Assembly (NCBI GenBank): GCA_902631785.1
Contig: CACOZT010000004.1
Location: 1 to 64,000 of the forward strand
Origin: an uncultured SAR86 cluster bacterium
GTDB taxonomy: Bacteria > Pseudomonadota > Gammaproteobacteria > Magnimaribacterales > D2472
Reading direction: 5' to 3'
DNA: 64,000 bases
Part shown: piece after piece, positions 1 to 7,183 of the stretch
Layout: each line of letters starts with the position of its first letter
Numbering within the stretch: the first letter of the stretch is position 1
Translations under genes and position numbers: made by a program
The notes under the pieces: model-generated
What the model was told of the DNA's origin: nothing
Database searches by the model: none
Seen by the model: only the letters and a program-made list of their open reading frames with translations

Positions 1-419
1 TTAAATGGATCTATTCCAAAGTATCCAATTCCGCCAACTGAAAAATATAGCCGTTTACTAAAAAAAATTCCTTGTTCTAACTTAGGTATATTTCTTATGG
101 TAGTAGAAAATCTTTTAATGTTGTCTAAAAAATCTTTTTTTTCTTTGAATCGGAACCATCCCCATGCTGAAAGATCAAGCATAGCAATCTTTTTTAATGC
201 ATTTTTTGCTTTTTTATTTGGAATTGCTGAGGGTGGCAACAACACTATTAAAGTGCCATCTGAATTGGCTATAAGCTCATCTAATGTTTTCTCTCTAGAA
301 ATACTTCTAGAGAAGTCGGCAAACAGATACCTCTCATCTTTGTCTGAAGTTGGAAGTTTTAATCCCTTTAATCTTTCTTTCGAGCCAAGAACTATATAAG
401 TTACTAATTCCTGGCTCAA
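1..419 (-). CDS. Glycosyltransferase-like protein, partial (3' end outside window)
   Basis: The minus strand is open from just after the metY stop to the window edge, about 139 codons. The only plausible start is TTG at 419-417; ATG is absent and no clear ribosome site is visible, so the start is uncertain. Residues such as SDGTLIVLLPPSAIP, SAWGWFRF and EQGIFFSKRLYFSVGG resemble, in order, the acceptor-loop, WGRFD and GDQGIFVRR-VGG segments of the TIGR04283-type family 2 glycosyltransferases. The usual Asp of GDQ is Glu here, and the N-terminal nucleotide-binding half looks degenerate. It follows metY with 6 bp between, so it may be cotranscribed. Substrate unknown; the family call is from pattern memory only. 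Confidence 0.5.
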   Translation of the reverse strand, partial: MSQELVTYIVLGSKERLKGLKLPTSDKDERYLFADFSRSISREKTLDELIANSDGTLIVLLPPSAIPNKKAKNALKKIAMLDLSAWGWFRFKEKKDFLDNIKRFSTTIRNIPKLEQGIFFSKRLYFSVGGIGYFGIDPF

Positions 420-425
420 AATTTA

Positions 426-1718
426 CTAAATCTTCGATAGAGCTTGCTCAAAGTCAGCAATTATATCGTCTGTATGCTCTAGTCCAATTGAAAGCCTGAC
501 AAAACCTGGAGTTATTCCAGCTGATAATAGTTCTTCTTCTGACAACTGACTATGAGTTGTACTACCTGGATGAATGGCTAAACTTCTTGAATCACCAATA
601 TTTGCAACATGGTAAACCATCTCAAGTGCATTAATAAATTTCTCACCAGATTCTCTCCCGCCTTTAATTTCAAAACCCATTAGGCCTCCATTACCTCGTG
701 TGAGATATTTATCAGCTCTTTCTTTTGCATAACCCTCCATGACAGATGGGTAAATGACTCTTTCAACAGAATCATGTTCAGATAAATACTTAGCGATCAC
801 CTCAGCATTTGCAGAATGTTCTCTCATTCTAAGGGCAAGCGTCTCTAAGCCTTGAATAAACATAAATGCATTAAATGGACTCATTGCTGCACCCATATCT
901 CTTAAGATAGTAGTTCTTGCTTTAAGGATGTATGCTATTGGTCCTAAAGGTTTTACAGCTTCAGTCCACACAGCACCGCCATATGATGGATCTGGACTAT
1001 TTAATGCAGGTTGTCTTTCCGGGAAGGCCTCCCAATCAAAATTACCACTATCAACTATAATTCCTCCGATTGAAGTTCCATGACCTCCAATAAATTTTGT
1101 AGTTGAATGAATTAATGCTGCGGCACCGTGCTCAAAAGGCTTACAAATTACAGGTGCAGCTGTATTATCAACAATTAGAGGAATGCCTAAAGGTCTTCCA
1201 ATTTCGGCAACTTCACTAATAGGGAAAACTTCAAAACTTGGATTTGGTAATACCTCACCATAATAGGCTCTTGTATTTTCATCGGTGGCTTCAGCAAAAT
1301 TATTTGGATCAGCTGGATCGACAAATCTAACCTCAATTCCCATGTCAGACATTGGGTTTTTGAATTGGTTATAAGTTCCTCCGTATAAATGAGACGAAGC
1401 TACAATGTTATCTCCTTTTCTTGCAATATTTTGAATTGCATAAGCTGACGCTGCTTGACCAGAGGCAACAGCTAAAGCTCCAACCCCGCCTTCTAGAGCT
1501 GCTATTCTATCTTCAAGAACAGCACATGTTGGATTCATAATCCTTGAATAAATATTTCCTAGTTCTGACAGCGCAAATAAATTAGCTGCATGATCACAAT
1601 CATCAAACTGGAAACTTGATGTCTGGTGAATTGGGACAGCTACAGAATTAGTTGAATCGTCTTTTCTCCATCCAGCATGAAGTCCAATTGTTTCTGGATT
1701 AGTGTATGTTTTACTCAT
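426..1718 (-). CDS. metY: O-acetylhomoserine sulfhydrylase (Cys/Met PLP enzyme)
   Basis: A 430-residue cytosolic PLP enzyme of the Cys/Met metabolism family that would convert O-acetylhomoserine plus sulfide to homocysteine. The N-terminus ETIGLHAGW, the substrate-loop YSRIMNPT near residue 58, the SGQAAS glycine loop near 86, DNT at 184 and the Schiff-base lysine K208 in HSTTKFIGGHGT are all present. Length matches the OAH sulfhydrylase branch (about 430) better than cystathionine gamma-synthase (about 390). It is transcribed away from the cupin gene across a 131-bp gap. Direct sulfhydrylation for methionine synthesis is inferred from the family; a homocysteine or cystathionine lyase role is less likely. 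Confidence 0.9.
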   Translation of the reverse strand: MSKTYTNPETIGLHAGWRKDDSTNSVAVPIHQTSSFQFDDCDHAANLFALSELGNIYSRIMNPTCAVLEDRIAALEGGVGALAVASGQAASAYAIQNIARKGDNIVASSHLYGGTYNQFKNPMSDMGIEVRFVDPADPNNFAEATDENTRAYYGEVLPNPSFEVFPISEVAEIGRPLGIPLIVDNTAAPVICKPFEHGAAALIHSTTKFIGGHGTSIGGIIVDSGNFDWEAFPERQPALNSPDPSYGGAVWTEAVKPLGPIAYILKARTTILRDMGAAMSPFNAFMFIQGLETLALRMREHSANAEVIAKYLSEHDSVERVIYPSVMEGYAKERADKYLTRGNGGLMGFEIKGGRESGEKFINALEMVYHVANIGDSRSLAIHPGSTTHSQLSEEELLSAGITPGFVRLSIGLEHTDDIIADFEQALSKI

Positions 1719-1849
1719 TATAAATGCTCCTCTATCAATGTAATTTGATTTATTTAGTATAGTAAATATTCATCTATAACAACACCCTTATTAAATATAT
1801 ACTGGTATATTGATAACAAATAATTATAATTAGCCAAGGAAAATAAATT

Positions 1850-2248
1850 ATGGCCAAAAAATACACAAATTTCAGGATTGGCGGTTCTCCATCAAAGGTT
1901 ACTGATGATTACACAGTATGGACAAACGATTTACTTCAAAGAGTTATTGCTAGCAAAACTGTAATTCAACCAGGCAAGTCTACAATCGGTCATAAACTAA
2001 TAGATTCAGATGTTGTTTACGTTATCACCAATGGCAGAGGCACCATGGAGATAGTTGAATATATGAATTCTGATGAAGGTCATGGATCAAATCCTTCATA
2101 TGGTATTGAGCATAAAGACTCATATGAGCTTTCTGCTGGTGATGTTGTTTTAGTAGAATCTGGCGATTATTGTAAAGTGGTTAATGATTCTGATCATGAT
2201 CAACTTACCTACTTAAGAATTTTTGACAGAGGTGGTTGGAGAAAATAA
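1850..2248 (+). CDS. Small cupin-fold protein
   Basis: A 132-residue soluble protein with a single cupin-like beta-barrel pattern: VIQPGKSTIGHK near residues 38-49, VYVITNGRGTMEI near 56-68, and the second motif AGDVVLVESGDYCKVVNDSD near 96-115. Only one of the classical histidines (H48) is obvious, so the metal site is uncertain. An AAGGA ribosome site precedes the ATG. The stop codon touches the start of the following MerC-like gene, so the two are probably translated together. The substrate cannot be told from the sequence; a sensor, isomerase or small-molecule binder is possible. Confidence 0.7.
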   Translation: MAKKYTNFRIGGSPSKVTDDYTVWTNDLLQRVIASKTVIQPGKSTIGHKLIDSDVVYVITNGRGTMEIVEYMNSDEGHGSNPSYGIEHKDSYELSAGDVVLVESGDYCKVVNDSDHDQLTYLRIFDRGGWRK

Positions 2249-2662
2249 ATGATTAAAGCTCAAATGAACTCTGACAAACTAGCTGTAGGACTTTCTATGG
2301 CATGTGTGATTCATTGTTTTTTTGCTCCATCATTAATTATATTGTCATACAGTTTCTTGTCTTTTTCAGTTGATAGCGAGATTGTGCATGGTTTTATTTT
2401 GCTAGCAGCATTCCCAATTAGTATTCTTGCTTTAGGACTTGGATACAAGAATCATAAAGAAACATCTTATTTCATAATAGGTATTATAGGTTTGATGGTA
2501 TTGCTCTCAGCAGTCTTGTTCTCTGATACGCTTTTTGATGAAGCTGGAGAAAGAGCCCTTACCTTAATAGGCTCGATGATTATTGCATATGCTCACTATA
2601 AAAATCATAGCCTTTGCAAACAAATAGAATGCGATTGCCACGATACTTTAAAGTCTAATTAA
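2249..2662 (+). CDS. MerC-like integral membrane protein
   Basis: A 137-residue membrane protein with four hydrophobic segments (roughly 15-35, 45-65, 72-92, 102-120). Its N-terminal LSMACVIHCFFAP carries a Cys-x3-His-Cys pattern in the first helix, as in MerC-domain proteins, and the C-terminal tail (SLCKQIECDCHD) is rich in Cys and His. The family includes mercury transporters, but many marine members sit outside mer operons and may handle other metals. The ATG follows the cupin stop directly; a second ATG 15 bases on is also possible. Its last 8 bases overlap the convergent nuclease-like gene. No merA or merR is nearby, so mercury resistance is not supported. Confidence 0.75.
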   Translation: MIKAQMNSDKLAVGLSMACVIHCFFAPSLIILSYSFLSFSVDSEIVHGFILLAAFPISILALGLGYKNHKETSYFIIGIIGLMVLLSAVLFSDTLFDEAGERALTLIGSMIIAYAHYKNHSLCKQIECDCHDTLKSN

Positions 2663-3659
2663 TAATTCTAAATTTTGCCACCATTGGCAAATGATCTGAA
2701 ACACCATATTTTTTTGTAGGATTAAAATTTTTTGGTTTTCCAGTATCGCTATAAGAGTTAGATTTAGTTCTATAAATATCGATACTATCTTTAATATATA
2801 AAATGTTTCTATCTTTTGATAAAAATATGGTGTCGAGATACTCCCATGTTTTTCTGTAATTATAATAATAGGAACCTTTACAATCTTTACACCCAAAAAT
2901 GTGAGCAACACTCCAAAAAGCCTCTTGAGACTGATAAATATCTAATTGATTATCCTCTTTGGTGTTAACATTAAAATCGCCTAGAGCAATGGTTGGATAA
3001 TCATGTTCGTTATGCAATTTTGATAAAGCATTTAAAGAATCAATTCTCATGGATACGTCATGAAATCCAGATGGAAAGTGAACATTATATATTTTTAGCT
3101 TTTCTCCATTTATTTCTATAGTTGCATCAAGAATAGGTCTAGTATCTTTACCTTCAAATTCACCTGAAAACTTTATGTAATGTAATTTAGAATCAAGAAT
3201 CTTGAACTTAGTAATTAATGCATTATCAATGCCTCTGTAATCCTTTCCTTCAATAAGTGCAGAGTCTATATATCCATATGGCCTTAATAAATCTAATAAT
3301 TGACTAAGAATATTATTATTTTCAACTTCCTGAAGAGCAATAATATCTGGTCCTTTTGAACCATAAGAAAGAATACTGTTTGCAATGTTTATTAGCTTTG
3401 CATTTTTTGTATCTTCATTCCAATCTAAGTACAAACATTCGTTTTTCCAAGAATTTACTCTAATTCTGTTGCATGACTTTTTATGAGCATCTGATTGTTT
3501 TAATTGAATTGGAAGATATGTCTTATCATCTTTTTTTACATCATCTAAAGTATCAAATAAATTATCTACATTTAAAGTCATAGCGCTAAATTCATAACTA
3601 AAAATCGTAGCAGGCGTAATAAGAGCTAAAACAAAAAATATTTTAATGAACTTACTCAT
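2655..3659 (-). CDS. Secreted endonuclease/exonuclease/phosphatase-family protein
   Basis: A 334-residue protein with a signal peptide (about residues 1-21, FFVLALITPATIFS) followed by the EEP (DNase I-like) fold. Catalytic landmarks are in order: N30 in TLNVDNLF, E111 in ALQEVENN, H194 in NVHFPSG, D228 and N230 in ALGDFNVN, and D322-H323 in SDHLP near the C-terminus. It is therefore probably an active, metal-dependent periplasmic or extracellular phosphodiesterase; DNA, RNA or phospholipid as substrate cannot be told apart. Its first 8 bases overlap the end of the upstream thioesterase gene, so the two form an operon. Confidence 0.85.
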   Translation of the reverse strand: MSKFIKIFFVLALITPATIFSYEFSAMTLNVDNLFDTLDDVKKDDKTYLPIQLKQSDAHKKSCNRIRVNSWKNECLYLDWNEDTKNAKLINIANSILSYGSKGPDIIALQEVENNNILSQLLDLLRPYGYIDSALIEGKDYRGIDNALITKFKILDSKLHYIKFSGEFEGKDTRPILDATIEINGEKLKIYNVHFPSGFHDVSMRIDSLNALSKLHNEHDYPTIALGDFNVNTKEDNQLDIYQSQEAFWSVAHIFGCKDCKGSYYYNYRKTWEYLDTIFLSKDRNILYIKDSIDIYRTKSNSYSDTGKPKNFNPTKKYGVSDHLPMVAKFRIIN

Positions 3660-4131
3660 TAATATCTTTAATATGAAGTTTTATATCAAAAGGAATTTCT
3701 ATCATTTTTCTTTGATTTAAATAGACACTTTGAAGATGTTGAATTTTTTCATCTGAAAAATTAACGACTTTTCTTTTATTTAGATCAATGTGGGCTAAAA
3801 CTGTCTCAAAGATAGCAGCAATATTTGAATTTTCATTTTGTAAAATACCTATAAAGTGTAATAGTTTTTTATTTGCTTTATATAGAGTGAACGAGGGGTA
3901 TACATTTTCTCCTAGAGTAAATTCATCTAAATATCTAATGCTATCTTCTAAAGTAAATGTAGAAAAACCGCTTTTTATGTAATCTTCTCCAAAATCTAAT
4001 TCATCTATGTAAAAGGATGTATATACGCTGTCAAAAAGCTTGTAATAATAATTAACGTTCATGTGACCATTATGATCACACATTTCTTCAGTAACTTGGA
4101 TGATATCGTGAACGTATGGTAATGCTTTCAT
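3652..4131 (-). CDS. Hotdog-fold thioesterase (4HBT-like)
   Basis: A 159-residue protein with the DHNGHMNVNYY signature at residues 19-29, typical of 4-hydroxybenzoyl-CoA thioesterase-like hotdog proteins, with D19 as the likely catalytic acid. It resembles the thioesterase domains associated with carnitine and betaine metabolism, but there is no dehydrogenase neighbour here to support that role. It is the first gene of a two-gene unit with the secreted nuclease-like protein, overlapping it by 8 bp. The true acyl-CoA substrate is unknown. Confidence 0.75.
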   Translation of the reverse strand: MKALPYVHDIIQVTEEMCDHNGHMNVNYYYKLFDSVYTSFYIDELDFGEDYIKSGFSTFTLEDSIRYLDEFTLGENVYPSFTLYKANKKLLHFIGILQNENSNIAAIFETVLAHIDLNKRKVVNFSDEKIQHLQSVYLNQRKMIEIPFDIKLHIKDINE

Positions 4132-4150
4132 AATTAGATTATAAATAAAA

Positions 4151-4177
4151 AAAAGCCCAGTGTATTACTGGGCTTTT
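4151..4177 (-). terminator. Rho-independent terminator of first TonB-dependent receptor
   Basis: The inverted repeat AGCCCAGT / ACTGGGCT (4154-4161 and 4167-4174) has a 5-base loop and is flanked by A and T runs. Read on the minus strand it is a stem followed by a U tract 15-40 bases after the receptor stop. It also separates the receptor from the thioesterase gene downstream. Confidence 0.9.
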
Positions 4178-4191
4178 AAAGTTACTAGATC

Positions 4192-7002
4192 TTAGAATGA
4201 AGAACCAAATTGTATTCCCCATGTTCTTGGATCTGTGAATGAAGCATATAGTTGTCCACCTTGAGCATTACTACCAGACCTAATACTATTCATAGTTTGG
4301 TCATCTGCTAAATTTTTAGCGTACATACCTACATACCAATCTCCATTATTTGGTGTATACCTTAATAAGAAATCAAATTGTTTTTGTTCAGGTACATCAA
4401 ATCTAGACATATTAAAAGGATCTCCATTTGATTCTCCTCTATACCTATATGAAAGTCTCGCTGAAGTTACACCATTATCACCTGGGAAAAGTTGTGTAAA
4501 TGAGAAGCTATAAGATGTATCTGCTACACCTGGCAAATCATTACCTTGTAAACTAACCGGATTAGCTTCGCTTAAAGGACAAAGTACACCTGCAGCTGGA
4601 TTAAAGCCTAGTGGTGTTAGACAGTTAAACCCTCCAGATTTATACCAGACTTGGCCGTTATTAAATACTGCTCCTGTTAAGAATCCAGTTCCTTGTGGAT
4701 CAACTGGTCCTAAATATTGCAGGATGCCTGTTGCGCCAGCAGGTTCAAGATAATTTCCAGTGGTTGTATCTGAAGTAATTTCAGCGTCAACAAATAACCA
4801 TGAAAGGTCTATTGAAGTTGTATCAGATAAAAATACTTTCATTAAGCCCTCAAAGCCTTTTACTTCGGCATCAACATTAATATTAAATGCCTCAGTATTT
4901 CGAATGGTTGCAAGCAACATACCACTATTATCGTTTTGGAAAACGTTCATGTTTAATAACATAGCACCATCGAGTAATTTTGCTTTTAAACCAAAGTCAA
5001 GAACTGCAGTATCTTCTTGATCATATGGAACAGGATCAGTTCCACCATTAATGCCTGCTCCTTTAGATGCAGTTGTGTAACTTCCATAAACCATTACATC
5101 ATCTTGTAAATATTTTTGAATTGCGACCATTCCATTAGTCGCACTATCGTTTTGTACTAGATAACTAGTAAGTCCAGGAACATCCATTCTATTATCATAG
5201 GCAGGCCCTCCGGCAGCTATCCAGTTAGATGCAAGAAGTCCTCCATTAAATGTTGTAGTTGCATTTGTTAAATCATCATATCTAAGACCTACAGTAAGCT
5301 TAGTAGTATCGTTAATATCATAATAAAGCTCACCATAAATAGCTTGTGATTTGACTCTTACATGTTGATCACTCAATGTTCCTCTTAAATCAACTGGAAC
5401 ATTAACATCCGGCAAGGCTGCCAAACCAGCTACTGAAGCTCCAAATTGTTGAAGAGCTAATAATTGAGCAAGAGATGGCGTTAGGCCCATTGCAAGCATA
5501 CCTTGAGTAGTTAAGGCTCCAGGTGCTTGAGCTAATACACCCAGCAAGCCTTGGTAAAACGCAACTCCACCTTTTCCACTAAAATCTACACCAAGAAGAT
5601 TTTGTACAACTGGAGCGTATGGATGATCTCCAAAGCTACCAATTAACTGGCTACCTACTGTTTGAACTCTATACTCATTATCATTTCGAGAATCATAAGC
5701 ATAATATCCTGCGGTAAAGTTAATAGGGCCATCATAATCTGAAACAACATTTATTTCATATTGTTGTGAATCATAAACCACATCAGAAAAGTCATAAGCT
5801 CTATTACTTGTTACATTTTCACAGAAACCAAAATTAGAAGTTCCGAAACAAACATCAGCAACAATTGGAGGTAAACCTAATAAAGCACCAGCCCCAATCA
5901 TTGGAGAAACGTTAACAACAGAGTCGTTATCATTCATTTGTTGGAACATTCTTGTTTCATATGAGTATTTGGCAACAAGAGTAAGCTCATCACTTAATTC
6001 TTTTACAAGTTCTAAGTTTGAGAATTCTGTTTTTTGTAAGTGAGTTGGTTCTCTGTCTCTGTATAGTTTTCTGAAGTCATCAGAAAATGCTGCAGAACCG
6101 AAATCATTGGTAACAGTTCCTGGGTATAAAAGACCTATAAATCCAAATAAACCAAATGCAGTACCTCTGCTATCAGGAGCTCTGTTCATTTGTCCTAATG
6201 AATATGGAGAACAACCAAAAAATGGATCAGGTTGACAATATGAGGTTTCTTCTTGTGGTCTGTTATCATCCTCTTTTTGACCTGAATAAGTAAATCTTAA
6301 TTCAGTAGTATCATTTATATCCCAATCCAAAGAAAATCTTACAGATGCATCGTTTCTATCATCCATAAGATTTCCAGTAGCAACGTTTTCAACCATTCCT
6401 TTTCTGGTATTAGATCCAAAAGCCAATCTTCCTCTAACTGAATCTGAAAAAGGCATGTTAATTGCGCCTGTTACAAGTTTACGATCATAACTACCAGCCT
6501 CGACGTTTACATAGCCTTCAAATTCATCTGTTGGTCTTTTTGTTACTAGGTTGATAACACCTTGTACTGAGTTTCTACCAAATTTAGTTCCTTGTGGTCC
6601 CTGAAGAACCTCTATTCTTTCAATATCTAACAGTCCAGTTTCTACAAACCAGCTTGGATTAGTACTGTGACCATTTATACTTGTCACAATAGAGCTAACA
6701 ACAGCAGCTCCAACACCATATGAACCAATTCCTCTGAGAACAAAACCTGAACCAGAACCAACACCCTTGGCTGTTTCAAAACCTGGAACAACTTCTGCTA
6801 AATCAGAAATATCATATATTTGATCAGCTGCTAGCTGATCAGCTGTTATAGCAGTAATTGAAACTGCAATATCCTGAGTTGATTCTTCTTTCTTGGTAGC
6901 AGTAACAACAACTTCTTCAACTTCTTGCGCAAAGCCAGAAAAAGAAAAAGAAAATGCTACTAAAGTTAAAAATAATTTACTTTTAATGTATTTATTAAAC
7001 AT
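4192..7002 (-). CDS. TonB-dependent outer-membrane receptor (paralog 1)
   Basis: A 936-residue outer-membrane receptor. The start at 7002 is preferred over an in-frame ATG at 7047 because GGGGGA precedes it and a signal peptide (residues 1-26, ending FSGFAQ) follows directly. A TonB box EEVVVTATK lies at 29-37, then the plug domain with LRGIGSYG (89-96), IERIEVLQGPQGT (128-140, where RIEVLQGPQ is the classic plug motif) and FGRNSVQGVINLVTKRP. The C-terminus ends in a beta-strand closing on Phe (IQFGSSF). Extracellular loops are long, and C256/C264 form a CQPDPFFGC motif shared with the next gene. A candidate promoter (TTGTAG, 18 bp, TAAAAT) lies at 7035-7064. Substrate unknown. Confidence 0.95.
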   Translation of the reverse strand: MFNKYIKSKLFLTLVAFSFSFSGFAQEVEEVVVTATKKEESTQDIAVSITAITADQLAADQIYDISDLAEVVPGFETAKGVGSGSGFVLRGIGSYGVGAAVVSSIVTSINGHSTNPSWFVETGLLDIERIEVLQGPQGTKFGRNSVQGVINLVTKRPTDEFEGYVNVEAGSYDRKLVTGAINMPFSDSVRGRLAFGSNTRKGMVENVATGNLMDDRNDASVRFSLDWDINDTTELRFTYSGQKEDDNRPQEETSYCQPDPFFGCSPYSLGQMNRAPDSRGTAFGLFGFIGLLYPGTVTNDFGSAAFSDDFRKLYRDREPTHLQKTEFSNLELVKELSDELTLVAKYSYETRMFQQMNDNDSVVNVSPMIGAGALLGLPPIVADVCFGTSNFGFCENVTSNRAYDFSDVVYDSQQYEINVVSDYDGPINFTAGYYAYDSRNDNEYRVQTVGSQLIGSFGDHPYAPVVQNLLGVDFSGKGGVAFYQGLLGVLAQAPGALTTQGMLAMGLTPSLAQLLALQQFGASVAGLAALPDVNVPVDLRGTLSDQHVRVKSQAIYGELYYDINDTTKLTVGLRYDDLTNATTTFNGGLLASNWIAAGGPAYDNRMDVPGLTSYLVQNDSATNGMVAIQKYLQDDVMVYGSYTTASKGAGINGGTDPVPYDQEDTAVLDFGLKAKLLDGAMLLNMNVFQNDNSGMLLATIRNTEAFNINVDAEVKGFEGLMKVFLSDTTSIDLSWLFVDAEITSDTTTGNYLEPAGATGILQYLGPVDPQGTGFLTGAVFNNGQVWYKSGGFNCLTPLGFNPAAGVLCPLSEANPVSLQGNDLPGVADTSYSFSFTQLFPGDNGVTSARLSYRYRGESNGDPFNMSRFDVPEQKQFDFLLRYTPNNGDWYVGMYAKNLADDQTMNSIRSGSNAQGGQLYASFTDPRTWGIQFGSSF

Positions 7003-7142
7003 AAATATCCCCCAATATTGAGATTGTTTTGCATATTTTATGCTCAAAATGGGTATTTCTACAACTTAAAATAATAAATAAATGCATTAAATATAGGTCT
7101 ATTTTATGAACACTTATTTAAAAAATTTATCTAAAGAATAAA

Positions 7143-7166
7143 AAAAGGCTGGTAACCCAGCCTTTT
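7143..7166 (-). terminator. Rho-independent terminator of second TonB-dependent receptor
   Basis: GGCTGG (7147-7152) pairs with CCAGCC (7157-7162) around a TAAC loop, extended by A/T runs on each side. Read on the minus strand it ends in T-rich sequence shortly after the second receptor's stop. It indicates that the two tandem receptors are separate transcripts. Confidence 0.88.
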
Positions 7167-7183
7167 AAAGAATTTTATATAAA

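Noticed and set aside
97..399. Open frame on the plus strand at the window start
   Set aside because: It is the shadow of the minus-strand glycosyltransferase-like gene, whose motifs make sense while this translation does not.
2249..2662. Mercury-resistance operon
   Set aside because: A MerC-like protein is present, but no merR, merA, merT or merP is nearby.
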